DNA from: Pandoraea fibrosis | Lineage (GTDB): Bacteria > Pseudomonadota > Gammaproteobacteria > Burkholderiales > Burkholderiaceae | Length of the DNA stretch: 64,000 nucleotides | Assembly (NCBI RefSeq): GCF_000807775.2 | Contig: NZ_CP047385.1 | Coordinates: 5,456,001 to 5,520,000 of the forward strand | Reading direction: 5' to 3' | Shown: positions 8,871-18,115 of the stretch, in pieces | Layout: every line of letters begins with the position of its first letter | How positions within the stretch are numbered: position 1 is the stretch's first letter | Notes under the pieces: model-generated | What the model saw: the letters and a program-made list of their open reading frames with translations, nothing else | What the model was told of the DNA's origin: nothing | The model's database searches: none | Translations under genes and position numbers: made by a program

Positions 8871-10049
8871 TCAGATGATCTCCAGATCGGCGCGCAGGGC
8901 GCCCGAGGCCTTCATGGCCTGCAGAATCGACATCAGGTCAGCCGGACTCGCACCCAGCGAGTTCAGCGCCTTGACGACGTCGGCGAGGTTGGCGCCCGCT
9001 TTGACCATCTTGAGCGCGTTGTTCTCCTGTTGAACGGAGATCTGCGAATTCGGGGCCACCACCGTCTGCCCGCCCGAGAACGGCGCCGGCTGGCTCACGT
9101 TGTTCTGCGTATCGATGACCACGGACAGATTGCCGTGCGCCACCGCGCATTGCTGGATCGTCACGTTCTGGTTCATCACGACCGAACCGGTCCGCGCATT
9201 GATGATCACACGCGCGGCCGTATTGTCCGGACGCACTTCCAGACTCTCGAGTTGGGCCAGAAATTGCACGCGCGACGCCGGGTCGGTGGGCGTGCGCAGG
9301 AGAATCACGCGGCCGTCCAATGCCTGTGCGGTGCCGTAGCCGAAGCGACGATTCACGGCGTCGACCACGCGCTGCGCGGTCGAGAAGTCGGTGGCGTTCA
9401 GTTCCATCTGCACCGTGCCCGGCTGGCCACCCATGGCCGTCGGCACGGCGCGCTCGACGATCGCGCCGCTCGGGATGCGGCCCGAGGCCAACTGGTTGAT
9501 GGTCACGCTCGAACCGTTGGCCGACGCGCCAGCGCCGCCGATCAGCAAGTTGCCCTGAGCAAGCGCGTAGACCTGCCCGTCCGGTCCCTTGAGCGGCGTC
9601 ATGAGCAGCGTACCGCCGCGCAAGCTCTTCGCATTACCCATCGACGACACCACCACGTCGATGGCCTGCCCCGGGCGCGTGAATGCCGGCAGCGTGGCCG
9701 TCACCATCACGGCCGCCACGTTCTTCAACTGCATGTTGGTGCCGGGCGCCACCGTGATGCCCAATTGCGAAAGCATGTTGGTCATGCTCTGCACGGTGAA
9801 CGGCGTCTGCGTGGTCTGGTCGCCCGAGTTATCGAGGCCGGCCACGAGACCGTAGCCGATCAGCTGGTTGTCGCGCACCCCTTGAATCGACGCCAGTTCC
9901 TTGAGCCGTTCGGCGTGTGCAGCGCCCGGCGTCAGCAATGCGGCAGCGGCCGTGCCCGCCACGGCCAGCGTGGCAACGACGCGGCGGGCTGCCTGGCGAA
10001 GGTGACGGTGATGGGGCGCGCGGCGCGACAGGAACGACATGATCGACAT
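8871..10049 (-). CDS. flgI: Flagellar P-ring protein FlgI
   Basis: 392-aa periplasmic P-ring subunit around the rod in the peptidoglycan layer. A Sec signal peptide is visible (basic residues to about 23, hydrophobic 24-40, AHA cleavage at about 46). The mature start [30 protein letters not shown] motif is the FlgI hallmark. The start overlaps the flgH stop by one base. FlgA (15.8 kb) is its assembly chaperone. Confidence 0.97.
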   Translation of the reverse strand: MSIMSFLSRRAPHHRHLRQAARRVVATLAVAGTAAAALLTPGAAHAERLKELASIQGVRDNQLIGYGLVAGLDNSGDQTTQTPFTVQSMTNMLSQLGITVAPGTNMQLKNVAAVMVTATLPAFTRPGQAIDVVVSSMGNAKSLRGGTLLMTPLKGPDGQVYALAQGNLLIGGAGASANGSSVTINQLASGRIPSGAIVERAVPTAMGGQPGTVQMELNATDFSTAQRVVDAVNRRFGYGTAQALDGRVILLRTPTDPASRVQFLAQLESLEVRPDNTAARVIINARTGSVVMNQNVTIQQCAVAHGNLSVVIDTQNNVSQPAPFSGGQTVVAPNSQISVQQENNALKMVKAGANLADVVKALNSLGASPADLMSILQAMKASGALRADLEII

Positions 10050-10774
10050 CAGAAAGGCGAAACGTTGAGGAAGAAGCGCTGCAGCCAGCCCATGGTTTCG
10101 GCTTCATTGATGTAGCCCTTGCCACGGTATTCGATGCGCGCATCGGCCACCTGCGTCGAAGGCACGGTGTTTGCGCCCGAAATGGTCTGCGGGGCGACGA
10201 TCCCCGAAAACTTGATGTACTCCGTGCCCTGATTGATGGCGATCTGCTTCTCGCCGGCCACCGCGAGGTTGCCGTTGGAGAGCACGTCCATCACGGTCAC
10301 GGTGATCTGCCCGGAGAACACGTTGTTGGCATTGGCCGCGCCCTTGGCATCGAACTTGTTCGCGCCGCTCGCGTCCAGTGCCTGATTGTTCAGCACGCCG
10401 CCAATCACGCCCGGCGTCTGGTTCAGCGTCAGGTTGCCGCTGCCCGCACGGGTTGTATTGGCCGCCGAGTTCTTGCTCGCCGCCGTGTTTTCGTTGATGA
10501 CGATCGTGAGAATGTCGCCAACGTTACGCGGACGGCGATCTTCGAACAGCGGACGGTTCGAATACAGCGGACGGTAGATCGAGCCCTCCGGATCGGCCGC
10601 CACCGGCGGGGGCGGCGGGCGCGTCGTCGTCGGGCCGGTCACCACCGGCTCTTGCGGGACGTAGGCACAGCCCGCGAGACCGCTCAGCGCGGCAGCGGCG
10701 ACGAGCGCTAAGTACCGCACGTGGCCAGCGCTGCGTTGAGTAACGGTCGTTGAAGCGGACATATCGACGTTCAT
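10049..10774 (-). CDS. flgH: Flagellar L-ring lipoprotein FlgH
   Basis: 241-aa outer-membrane L-ring lipoprotein. It has a lipobox (LAGC, Cys36) after a hydrophobic segment, a Pro/Thr linker, then the FlgH core ([42 protein letters not shown]). A second in-frame ATG four codons downstream would also leave an intact signal peptide. It lies between flgG and flgI, overlapping flgI by one base. Confidence 0.96.
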   Translation of the reverse strand: MNVDMSASTTVTQRSAGHVRYLALVAAAALSGLAGCAYVPQEPVVTGPTTTRPPPPPVAADPEGSIYRPLYSNRPLFEDRRPRNVGDILTIVINENTAASKNSAANTTRAGSGNLTLNQTPGVIGGVLNNQALDASGANKFDAKGAANANNVFSGQITVTVMDVLSNGNLAVAGEKQIAINQGTEYIKFSGIVAPQTISGANTVPSTQVADARIEYRGKGYINEAETMGWLQRFFLNVSPF

Positions 10775-10805
10775 TCCTAAGGACGTTCAGCGGACGAACC
10801 GCTGC

Positions 10806-11588
10806 TTACATCTGCGTCAGACGTTGCAGCATCTGATCGGATGCCGTGACCGCCTTCGAATTGATTTCATAGGCACGCTGCGCCGAAATCATGTTCACCA
10901 GCTCTTCGACCACGTTCACATTCGACGTTTCGACGTAGTTCTGGTTGAGCACGCCGGCACCGTTCGTGCCCGGCTGTGCGACATTCGGCGCCCCCGAGGC
11001 GGCCGTCTCGGCGTACAGGTTCTCGCCCAGGCTTTGCAGGCCGGCGTTGTTGATGAACGTGGCGAGCTGGAACGTACCGATCTGCACGTTGGCCGTGCTG
11101 CCCGGCTGCGTGACCGAGACCGTCCCGTCGCGCGCGATGGTCAGCGACAGGGCGTTCGCCGGAATCGTGATGGCCGGCTGAATCGGGAAGCCCGATGCCG
11201 TCACGAGCTGGCCGTTGTTGTCGACCTGGAACGAGCCGTCGCGCGTGTAGGAGGTCGTGCCGTCCGGCATGAGCACCTGGAAGAAACCGTCGCCGTTGAT
11301 GGCCACATCCTTGGCGTTGCTCGTCGAGGTCAGGTTGCCCTGAGTGAAGATGCGCTCGGTCGCGGCCGGGCGCACACCGGTGCCCAGTTGCAGGCCCGAG
11401 GGCAGCAACGTCTGCTGCGACGACTGCGCGCCAGGCTGGCGGATCGTCTGATACAGCAGATCCTCGAACACCGCGCGGCCCTTCTTGAAGCCGTTCGTGC
11501 TGGTGTTGGCGAGGTTGTTCGAAATCACGTCCATGTTCGTCTGCTGGGCGTTCATGCCGGTGGCAGCGATGTAGAGCGAACGGATCAT
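10806..11588 (-). CDS. flgG: Flagellar distal rod protein FlgG
   Basis: 260-aa distal rod subunit of the standard length. The N-terminal rod/hook signature ([25 protein letters not shown] region) and the C-terminal helix ([24 protein letters not shown]) form the D0 coiled coil. It lies between flgF and flgH. The ATG at 11588 follows a GGGGAG ribosome binding site about 10 bases away. Confidence 0.97.
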   Translation of the reverse strand: MIRSLYIAATGMNAQQTNMDVISNNLANTSTNGFKKGRAVFEDLLYQTIRQPGAQSSQQTLLPSGLQLGTGVRPAATERIFTQGNLTSTSNAKDVAINGDGFFQVLMPDGTTSYTRDGSFQVDNNGQLVTASGFPIQPAITIPANALSLTIARDGTVSVTQPGSTANVQIGTFQLATFINNAGLQSLGENLYAETAASGAPNVAQPGTNGAGVLNQNYVETSNVNVVEELVNMISAQRAYEINSKAVTASDQMLQRLTQM

Positions 11589-11654
11589 TGGGTCATTCTC
11601 CCCGTGTACGGTGACGGCGCCGGGTCATCGAGGACCCTGGACACCGTCCTCGCG

Positions 11655-12398
11655 TTAGCTGAAGTTCAGCAACTGGTTGGCGGTTTGCTCATTGGTATCG
11701 GCGCTCGAGAGCATCTTCATCTGCATCTCGAAAGCCCGCGACTGCGAAATCATGTTCACCAGGCCACTGACCGGATTGACGTTGCTGGCCTCGATCGAGC
11801 CTGCGACCACCACGACATTCGGATCGACTTGCGCCGGTGCGTTATTCGCCGTGCGGAACAGGCCGTCGTCGCCGCGCACCAGATTGCCTTCCGGCGGATT
11901 CACCAGCTTCAACTGCCCCATGACGGCGATGGAGTTGGGCGGATCGCCCTGCCCCAGCGCCGAGAGCGTGCCGTCGGTGCCGATGGTCACGGCCGCGCCC
12001 GGGGGCACGGCGGCCGGACCGGCATCGGTCATCACCGGCAGCCCGTGCAGCGTGATCTGACCGTCGGCCGTCATTTCGAGGTTGCCGCCCCGGGTGTAGG
12101 CTTCGCGGCCTTGTGCGTCGCGCACGGCCAGCCAGCCCTGTCCCTGAATGGCAACGTCGAGCGCCCGGCCGGTCTGTTGCATCGCGCCCGGCGTGAAGTC
12201 GGTGCCCGGCGTCGACGTGGTCACGAACGTGCGCGTGCCCGTCGTGCCGTCTGCGCCACGCACGGGGGTCTGGCGGAACGCCGCGAGCTGGGCGCGAAAG
12301 CCCGGCGTCGACACGTTCGCCAGATTGTTGGCGGTGGTCGATTGTTGCTCCATCGCCTGCTTCGCGCCCGTCATGGCGATATAGATCAGACGATCCAT
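11655..12398 (-). CDS. flgF: Flagellar proximal rod protein FlgF
   Basis: 247-aa proximal rod subunit. The ATG at 12398 is chosen because a GGAGG ribosome binding site lies six bases before it; an in-frame TTG at 12404 sits inside that spacer. N-terminal MDRLIYIAMTGAKQAM and C-terminal NVNPVSGLVNMISQSRAFEMQMKM match the family. FlgF joins the FlgB/FlgC rod to FlgG. Confidence 0.95.
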   Translation of the reverse strand: MDRLIYIAMTGAKQAMEQQSTTANNLANVSTPGFRAQLAAFRQTPVRGADGTTGTRTFVTTSTPGTDFTPGAMQQTGRALDVAIQGQGWLAVRDAQGREAYTRGGNLEMTADGQITLHGLPVMTDAGPAAVPPGAAVTIGTDGTLSALGQGDPPNSIAVMGQLKLVNPPEGNLVRGDDGLFRTANNAPAQVDPNVVVVAGSIEASNVNPVSGLVNMISQSRAFEMQMKMLSSADTNEQTANQLLNFS

Positions 12399-12438
12399 CG
12401 ACAACCTCCGTCCAAATTACGCATACGCGCCGTCCGCT

Positions 12439-13695
12439 TTACAGGTTCACCATCGTCTGCATCAACTGGTCTTCCGTCTTGATCGTCTGCGCGTTCGCCT
12501 GATAGTTGCGCTGCGCGGTGATCATGTGGACCAGTTCAGCCGTCAGGTCGACGTTCGACGCTTCCACGGCGCCGGCCTGCAACTTGCCGAGGTTGGTGCC
12601 GCCCGGCACGCCGACGATCGGAATGCCCGAATCGGCCGACTCTGCCCACAGGTTGTTGCCCAGCGGAATCAGGCCCTGCACGTTGTTGAAGTTGGCGAGC
12701 GCGACCTGCCCCAGCGTGATCGACTTCGTGTTCGAGTACGTGCCGACGATCGTGCCGTCTGCATTGAACGTGAAGCCCGTCAGGCGGCCCGACGTGTAGC
12801 CGTCCTGCGTGAGCGTGTTCGGCGTGTACGTGTTGCCGTATTGCGTCGTGCCGGACAGATTCAGCGTCATGGCGGCGTTCGACGCGCCGTTGCCGTAGGT
12901 GATCGTCGGCAACGTCATCGGGCCGGTGACGGCTGCGCCGGTCGAATCCGTCTGCGAAACGAGGCTACCCGCCGAGTTGAACGTCATCGTGCCGATCGGG
13001 CCCGTGCCGACTTGCGTCGTGCCATCGACCGAGGCGTACAGCGTCCACGTGGCGTTGTTGGTAGTGGTGTCGACGCTCGACTTCACGAAGTACAGGTTCA
13101 CGTCGTGTGAATTGCCCAGCGAGTCGTAGACCTTGAGCGACGTGGCGTTCGTGTACGAGTTCGGATCGGTGATCGAGAACGGCGTGGTGTTGACCGCGCT
13201 GCGCGAGTCCAGATTGAACTGGCCCGTGATCTTCGTGGTGGCCGTCGGCGCCAGATCGCCCGTCGGGATCTGCAGATCGACCGGCGAAACGCTGTTGATG
13301 ATGCCGTTCGGGCCGGCGAGGTAGCCGGTCAGGTGATCCCCGTTGGCGTCGACGATGTAGCCGTTCTTGTCGAGCGAGAACTGACCGTTACGCGTATAGG
13401 CGATGGTGCCGTTGTTCGACACGCGGAAAAAGCCGTTGCCCGAAATGGCGAGATCGAGCTGACGGTTCGTGACCGTGATGTCGCCCTGCGTGAACTGTTG
13501 TGCCACGGTCGACACACGCGTACCGATACCGACGGTGTTGTTGCCCGCACCGAACAGCGAGTTGGCGTAGATGTCGGCGAACTGCGCCTGACCTTGCTTG
13601 AAACCGACGGTGGCCGCGTTGGCCACGTTGTTGCCGATGACGTCCAGGTCCTTGGAGGCGGCGTTCAGGCCGCTCAATCCGGTCGAAAATGCCAT
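12439..13695 (-). CDS. flgE: Flagellar hook protein FlgE
   Basis: 418-aa hook subunit. It has the N-terminal D0 (FSTGLSGLNAASKDLDVIGN), D1 signatures (VGIGTRVSTVAQQFTQGDI, YTRNGQFSLDKNG) and a C-terminal helix (NVDLTAELVHMITAQRNYQANAQTIKT). The outer domain is Thr/Asn-rich. It is downstream of its cap gene flgD and followed by flgF. The length is in the usual 390-430 range. Confidence 0.97.
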   Translation of the reverse strand: MAFSTGLSGLNAASKDLDVIGNNVANAATVGFKQGQAQFADIYANSLFGAGNNTVGIGTRVSTVAQQFTQGDITVTNRQLDLAISGNGFFRVSNNGTIAYTRNGQFSLDKNGYIVDANGDHLTGYLAGPNGIINSVSPVDLQIPTGDLAPTATTKITGQFNLDSRSAVNTTPFSITDPNSYTNATSLKVYDSLGNSHDVNLYFVKSSVDTTTNNATWTLYASVDGTTQVGTGPIGTMTFNSAGSLVSQTDSTGAAVTGPMTLPTITYGNGASNAAMTLNLSGTTQYGNTYTPNTLTQDGYTSGRLTGFTFNADGTIVGTYSNTKSITLGQVALANFNNVQGLIPLGNNLWAESADSGIPIVGVPGGTNLGKLQAGAVEASNVDLTAELVHMITAQRNYQANAQTIKTEDQLMQTMVNL

Positions 13696-13774
13696 GGTGA
13701 TACTCCTGAAATTCGGTTGTCGACGATGTCTGTCGCGATGAAAACGGTTGAGGGCTTACGTCGTTTGAGATCGG

Positions 13775-14506
13775 TTACAGGATTTCGCGCACGTCGGAGA
13801 GCTTGATGTTCGAGCCCGTGCCGACGTTGAGCAACGGCGCACCCGTCGTGCTGGCGACCACGCTCTGCACCTGCGCATACGACAGCAGGTTCGGCGTGAT
13901 GGCCTGGCCATTGGCCGAAGCGGTCACGCTCAGCGTGTACTTGCCGTCGGCCACTGCGGTGCCGGCGTCGTCCATGCCATCCCACGTGAGGGCCTGCACA
14001 CCGGCGTCGAGCGCACCGGCGTTGACCGTGCGCACCACCTTGCCGGTGGCGTCCTTGATCTGAATCGTGACGGTGTCGGCGTCGCTCGGCAGTTCGAAGC
14101 CGAACGGCGTGGCGGTCTTCGTGACGGTGCCGTCCGTGGCCGTGGTGCTGCCCACACCGATGTTGTTGCCCGGAATCAGCACGCCCTTGCCGACCAGCGC
14201 GGCGGCTTGCAGGCTCTGCGTCGAGTTGAGCTGCGAGGTCACCGACGACAGCGTGGTATTCAACTGGGTGATGCCCGAGACCGTGCTGATCTGCGCGAGC
14301 TGCGAGGTCACCTGCGAGTTGTCCATCGGGTTGAGCGGGTCCTGGTTGTTCATCTGCGCGACGAGCAACTTCAGGAAGCTGTTCTGCAGATCGTCTGCGG
14401 AACCGGCCGAGGACTTCGAGCTGGAGCTGTTGCTCGCCGTGCCGTTGATCGAATCAAGGAACGACTGCGAGAAATTGGCAGCGTTCGACGTGTTGATACT
14501 TGCCAT
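13775..14506 (-). CDS. flgD: Flagellar hook cap protein FlgD
   Basis: 243-aa hook-capping scaffold. The FlgD N-terminal motif is present (DDLQNSFLKLLVAQMNNQDPLNPMDNSQ region, about 37-64). It is followed by a Gln/Thr-rich coil and a C-terminal FlgD Ig/Tudor-like domain (about 110-230, ...GxVVRTVNAGALDAGVQALTWDGMDDAG). It acts outside the cell, capping the hook until FlgK replaces it. Confidence 0.96.
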   Translation of the reverse strand: MASINTSNAANFSQSFLDSINGTASNSSSSKSSAGSADDLQNSFLKLLVAQMNNQDPLNPMDNSQVTSQLAQISTVSGITQLNTTLSSVTSQLNSTQSLQAAALVGKGVLIPGNNIGVGSTTATDGTVTKTATPFGFELPSDADTVTIQIKDATGKVVRTVNAGALDAGVQALTWDGMDDAGTAVADGKYTLSVTASANGQAITPNLLSYAQVQSVVASTTGAPLLNVGTGSNIKLSDVREIL

Positions 14507-14529
14507 TGTTCTGGTCTCCGCGCGGCCCC

Positions 14530-14934
14530 TTACTGGCCGACCGTGAGGGTTTTGAGCATCAGCGTCTTGGCGGTGTTGAGCGCCTCGACGTTGGCCTGAT
14601 AAGAACGGGAAGCGGAGATCATGTTGACCATCTCCTCCACCGGATTCACGTTGGGCATGGTCACGTAGCCCTGGGCATTGGCTGCCGGATTCTTCGGGTC
14701 GTACACCGTCTTGAGCGGCGAGGGATCGTCGACGACGCCCGCCACCTTCACGCCACCCACGTCGGCCCCCGCCACCGGGTTGACCTGAAACACAACCTGC
14801 TTGGCGCGGTACGGCTGGCCGTCCGGGCCGGTCACCGACTCGGCGTTGGCCAGATTGCTGGCCGTAACGTTCATGCGCTGCGACTGGGCCGTCATGGCCG
14901 AGCCGGCAACGTCGAAGATGCTCATGAGTGGCAT
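14530..14934 (-). CDS. flgC: Flagellar rod protein FlgC
   Basis: 134-aa proximal rod subunit. It has the [30 protein letters not shown]-terminal pattern (split here: [15 protein letters not shown] and [11 protein letters not shown]) and a C-terminal [20 protein letters not shown]. The length is typical (about 134-141). The start may be ATG at 14934 or 14925; the first, six bases after the flgB stop, is used. Confidence 0.96.
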   Translation of the reverse strand: MPLMSIFDVAGSAMTAQSQRMNVTASNLANAESVTGPDGQPYRAKQVVFQVNPVAGADVGGVKVAGVVDDPSPLKTVYDPKNPAANAQGYVTMPNVNPVEEMVNMISASRSYQANVEALNTAKTLMLKTLTVGQ

Positions 14935-14939
14935 GGCGC

Positions 14940-15377
14940 TTACCCTTGACTCGTGATGGCTGCCAGCATCGTCTTGATCTGGCTCGACAGGACCGTGAGG
15001 CCCGTTTGGTAATGCACGGCGTTATCGGCGAAGTTCACACGCTCGGCGTCGAGTTCGACGGTGTTGCCGTCGACGCTTTGCTGATACGGCACGCGATAGA
15101 GCAGCTCCGGCCCCCCTAGTGGCGGGGCGGTGCTCACCCCGCGGCCGGCAATATGGCGCGACGACGTGCGCGAGAGCGATACGCTCGACTCGGTGGCGAG
15201 CTGCTGCTGGGCGCCGCGCTCGACCGCCTGACTCAATGCATTGTTGAAGTCGACATCGCGCGACTTGTATCCCGGCGTATCCGCGTTGGCAATATTCGAC
15301 GAGATCACCTCCTGACGGTAGGCGCGCATGGCCAGCGCCTGCTGGGAAAATCGCAATGCCGCGTCCAGTTTGTCCAT
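14940..15377 (-). CDS. flgB: Flagellar rod protein FlgB
   Basis: 145-aa proximal rod subunit, first gene of the minus-strand flgBCDEFGHIJKL run. It has the N-terminal [34 protein letters not shown] signature (seen as [19 protein letters not shown]) and the C-terminal [20 protein letters not shown] helix. The gene is divergent from flgA, and the 415-base gap between them should hold the promoters of both units. Confidence 0.96.
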   Translation of the reverse strand: MDKLDAALRFSQQALAMRAYRQEVISSNIANADTPGYKSRDVDFNNALSQAVERGAQQQLATESSVSLSRTSSRHIAGRGVSTAPPLGGPELLYRVPYQQSVDGNTVELDAERVNFADNAVHYQTGLTVLSSQIKTMLAAITSQG

Positions 15378-15792
15378 GATCTCGTCTCGCCCGATGCTTG
15401 CCTTGATGCTGGGTACTGCTCAAGAAACCTGTCCGTGGTGCGCCGGTGGCGACGGGTCTGCGCAGACGAATCTGGCTAACCCCGTGCGATGCGCAGACGG
15501 GATGTCCTGCCGGGCCCGGAAAAAGTACGGACCTTTTGGCATGCTTCGCATCGTATGCGTACCCCTCGGGATTCAATCGGAGGAATAGGAAGGAGATTGA
15601 CCGCCATTTCGAGCCATGCCTCGCGCGGGGACCTCTCTAGAATGCTTCCTGACGGCACCGGGCGGGGTTCGCCCCCCAGGCACAGGAGCGCTGCCTGGTG
15701 CCGTCGGCTTCACGAATGGACGTGTACCAGGGGCAGGTTGAGCGTCGCGCACCCCATGAGAGCATCGGGTGGCGGCTGCAAGGAGAGTCAGG
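15378..15792. other. Divergent flgB/flgA intergenic region
   Basis: 415 bases between the flgB and flgA start codons, without a convincing gene; the open frames across it are overlaps from flgB/flgA shadows. In enteric bacteria this region is the FlhDC-activated divergent promoter, which is inferred here. I could not pick out a confident sigma-70 or FlhDC box by eye. The right-hand part contains a nested inverted-repeat structure (15651-15705), and an AGGAGAG ribosome binding site at 15781 sets the flgA start. Confidence 0.6.
15651..15705. repeat. Nested inverted repeats (three-way-junction-like) upstream of flgA
   Basis: Outer arms GACGGCA (15651-15657) and TGCCGTC (15699-15705) enclose two hairpins: GGGCG/CGCCC (15660-15664, 15670-15674) and CCAGGCA/TGCCTGG (15676-15682, 15692-15698). 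All three stems are perfect. No T run follows, so a simple terminator is unlikely. It lies 88 bases before the flgA start, so it could fold in the flgA leader if transcription begins upstream. Confidence 0.5.
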
Positions 15793-16812
15793 ATGTCAGG
15801 CAAATTCGGCAGCGGTCTTGCCAGTGCCCGCCGCATGCGCGATGCGCAGCGGCAGGGTCTGCGCGCGTCCGTGCGCTTGAGCCTGTGCGGGCTGGCTATC
15901 TCACTGGGTCTGGCCAGCCTTGCGATGCCGGGTTTCGCGCTGGCCGCCTCCCCCGCCGCCGGCATTGCGACCGACACCGCCGCACAGAACCTCGGCAACA
16001 CGCTCGGCCCTGGCGCCATCGTTATCCCCGGCAACAACGCTGCGGGTGGCGTGGCCCCGAACATGCCCAACGTCGTTCACCCGGTCACGACCGCCAGCGT
16101 CAATCCGAACGTCGCAAACACCGGGGTTGCCACGGCTAACGCGCAAACGCCGCAGACCGCTGCCCCTCAGAATTCCCAGTTCCAGAACACCGACGCCATT
16201 CGTCAGACCGCCGAACGTTTCCTGCGCGAGCAGACGACCGGGTTGCCCGGGCGAGTGGCGATCACCGTCGGCGATGCGGTCTCGGACCGCATGCCCGCGT
16301 GCCCGGTGCTCGAGCCGTTCCTGCCGCCCGGCGCGCGCCTGTGGGGCTCGACGACGGTCGGCGTGCGCTGCTCGGGCGAGCGGCCGTGGACGCTGTATCT
16401 GCAAGCCCGCGTGAGCATCAACGCCACGTATTTCGTTGCCGCGCGCCAGATCAATCCGGGCGAGACCCTCGGCCCCAACGATCTGTCGCCGCGCCAGGGC
16501 GATCTCACGCTGCTGCCGCGCACGGTCGCCACGGATGCCGGTCAGATCGTTGGCACCGTGGCGGTGAACCGCATCACGTCGGGACTGCCGATCCGCTCCG
16601 ATTTGCTGCGCAGCGCAATTGCCGTTCAGCAAGGTCAAACCGTCCGCGTGGTTTCGCGTGGCTCAGGATTTGAAGTCAGCACCGAGGGCCAGGTGCTCTC
16701 GCGGGCCAGCGCAGGCGACCCGGTTCAGGTGCGCACCCGCGCCGGACAGGTCGTCAGCGGCACGGTCAAGACAGGAAAAGGCGGCAACGTCGAGGTCGAA
16801 GTTGCGCTTTGA
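15793..16812 (+). CDS. flgA: Flagellar P-ring assembly chaperone FlgA
   Basis: 339-aa periplasmic chaperone for P-ring (FlgI) assembly. The ATG at 15793 has an AGGAGAG ribosome binding site; the longer frame from 15769 is less likely. A signal peptide is evident (Arg-rich n-region, hydrophobic 29-50, ALAA). Residues about 54-130 are an Ala/Asn/Thr-rich low-complexity insert. The FlgA core follows (about 135-339) with the SAF-like region VAARQINPGETLGPNDLS and the C-terminal GQVVSGTVKTGKGGNVEVEV. It is longer than the enteric protein because of the N-terminal insert. Confidence 0.93.
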   Translation: MSGKFGSGLASARRMRDAQRQGLRASVRLSLCGLAISLGLASLAMPGFALAASPAAGIATDTAAQNLGNTLGPGAIVIPGNNAAGGVAPNMPNVVHPVTTASVNPNVANTGVATANAQTPQTAAPQNSQFQNTDAIRQTAERFLREQTTGLPGRVAITVGDAVSDRMPACPVLEPFLPPGARLWGSTTVGVRCSGERPWTLYLQARVSINATYFVAARQINPGETLGPNDLSPRQGDLTLLPRTVATDAGQIVGTVAVNRITSGLPIRSDLLRSAIAVQQGQTVRVVSRGSGFEVSTEGQVLSRASAGDPVQVRTRAGQVVSGTVKTGKGGNVEVEVAL

Positions 16813-16886
16813 GTAAGCACTTACTACGATTACGTATTCGCTGAAATCACCCGGGCACTTGAACTGGTAACAGGATGTTACTTGCC

Positions 16887-16913
16887 TAAAGTTATGGCGG
16901 ATAATGCCGTTAC
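16887..16913 (+). promoter_or_regulatory. Sigma-28 (FliA) promoter for flgMN
   Basis: TAAAGTTA, an 11-base spacer, then GCCGTTAC. Against the FliA consensus TAAAGTTT-N11-GCCGATAA this is 7 of 8 in the -35, exact spacing and 6 of 8 in the -10. It ends 25 bases before the flgM ATG. It fits the known feedback in which FliA activates the gene for its own anti-sigma factor. Confidence 0.8.
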
Positions 16914-16938
16914 ACAGGCAGGTTTCTGGGGAAAGCAC

Positions 16939-17277
16939 ATGAAAATCGAACCACCCGCCAATCCGTTGACTGGCGTCGGCGCGAACAAGGCGACGACTGA
17001 TCGGGCGACCACCGGCACTGTGAATGCCGATGGCTCGGCCGCGCCTGTGGCGAGCGCTGGCAGCGATGCGAGCGTGAGCACGAGCGCACTGTCGTCGGAA
17101 ATGCGCGCCTTGCAGGCAGCGTTGGCTCAGACGGGCTCGGCAGATATCGATGTTTCCAAGGTCGCCGCGATCAAAGACGCGATTGCCAAGGGCCAGCTCA
17201 CTATTGATCCCTCCAAGATTGCAGACGGTCTCATTGCGACCGCGCGCGATCTGCTTTCCACGCAATCGAAGTCATGA
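16939..17277 (+). CDS. flgM: Anti-sigma-28 factor FlgM
   Basis: 112-aa anti-sigma factor that binds FliA until the hook is complete and is then exported. The ATG at 16939 (MKIEPPANPL) is chosen because the upstream TTG frame begins inside the sigma-28 promoter, and a GGGGAAAG site precedes it. The Ser/Ala/Thr-rich, probably disordered N-terminal half and the C-terminal FlgM helices (DIDVSKVAAIKDAIAKGQ, IDPSKIADGLIATARDLL) are typical. It overlaps flgN by four bases. Confidence 0.96.
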   Translation: MKIEPPANPLTGVGANKATTDRATTGTVNADGSAAPVASAGSDASVSTSALSSEMRALQAALAQTGSADIDVSKVAAIKDAIAKGQLTIDPSKIADGLIATARDLLSTQSKS

Positions 17278-17732
17278 CCACCGATGCCCTGCTGAACGCC
17301 CTGTCTGCCGAGACGACCGCCATTGGCGCGTTTTCGGCGTTGCTTGGCGAAGAACAGCAGGCATTGGTCAGCGGCACGCTCGACGTGCTGCCGGAGCTGA
17401 CCGAGCGCAAGACGCGCGCGGTGGCAGACCTCGCGACACTCGGTCGCGAGCGCGATGCGCAACTGGAAGCCCTAGGCTATACGCCTGACGAGGCCGGCGC
17501 CACCGCCGCTGCCGCAACCGACGCCCGCATCGACACCGCCTGGAAAGCGCTGCTTGCCGCCGCGCTCGACGCCAAGCGCGCCAACGACACGAACGGTGTA
17601 CTGATCAACACGCGTCTGACTTACACGCAGCAAGCCCTGAACGTACTGTACGGCCCGGAGAAGAACGCGCCGCTGTATGGTCCGGATGGCCGCACCACGC
17701 CGCGTTCGAGCGGTGGCAGCGTTACCGCCTGA
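17274..17732 (+). CDS. flgN: Flagellar export chaperone FlgN
   Basis: 152-aa cytoplasmic chaperone for the junction proteins FlgK and FlgL. It is largely helical, with the FlgN pattern LxxExxALxxxxxxxLxELxxxK in LGEEQQALVSGTLDVLPEL (about 23-41). It overlaps the flgM stop by four bases (ATGA) and shares its sigma-28 promoter. The C-terminal Gly/Ser-rich tail (about 135-152) has no assigned role. Confidence 0.93.
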   Translation: MTTDALLNALSAETTAIGAFSALLGEEQQALVSGTLDVLPELTERKTRAVADLATLGRERDAQLEALGYTPDEAGATAAAATDARIDTAWKALLAAALDAKRANDTNGVLINTRLTYTQQALNVLYGPEKNAPLYGPDGRTTPRSSGGSVTA

Positions 17733-17952
17733 CGGCGGTTAAGGGCGTCTCGGCTGAATCAGGTACGGTCTCGCCGTTTGCCCGCATGCCCGCACGACCT
17801 AGTTCACAACGCTCCGAACACCCTCCAATGGCCTCGCAGGCTTCGCGTCGAGATAGCGAGGGTCCAACGTATTCCCCATCCTCTGTGACGTATTCAGTTC
17901 GATACGTGCAGTGCTTGGTGCCCGCCACCATGGGACCTAGCGTGGGTGTCAT
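17722..17952 (-). CDS. Hypothetical 76-aa protein (doubtful)
   Basis: A small minus-strand frame whose ATG at 17952 is preceded, eight bases away, by a strong GGGAGGAG ribosome binding site. The product contains Glu/Tyr-rich segments (YRTEYVTEDGEYVG) and four Cys, with no domain I recognise. It ends 11 bases inside the 3' end of flgN, convergent with it. Against it: short length, no homology I can name, and a last third rich in Arg/Ala/Thr that looks like flgN shadow. It could be a real orphan gene of the low-GC island or chance. Confidence 0.3.
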   Translation of the reverse strand: MTPTLGPMVAGTKHCTYRTEYVTEDGEYVGPSLSRREACEAIGGCSERCELGRAGMRANGETVPDSAETPLTAVRR

Positions 17953-18115
17953 CCGAAAATCTCCTCCCTCGTCTCGCCGCGTCCCGGCCGGAGACACGCG
18001 GTTATCGCAGCTCTAGCGCGATTTCTTATTGAACGACGGGAAGTCGCCGCCCCGGCGCGCCGATTTCCGGCTCAAACTCGCTGCTCTCCTGATCCCAATT
18101 TAGTCGGAGGTCTTC
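17953..18115. other. Intergenic region before the three-gene island operon
   Basis: 163 bases between the doubtful small minus-strand gene and the QueF-like gene. It should carry the promoter of the plus-strand operon, but I see no clear -35/-10 pair. A GGAGG ribosome binding site lies at 18106-18110, and an in-frame TAG at 18101 fixes the downstream start. Confidence 0.4.
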
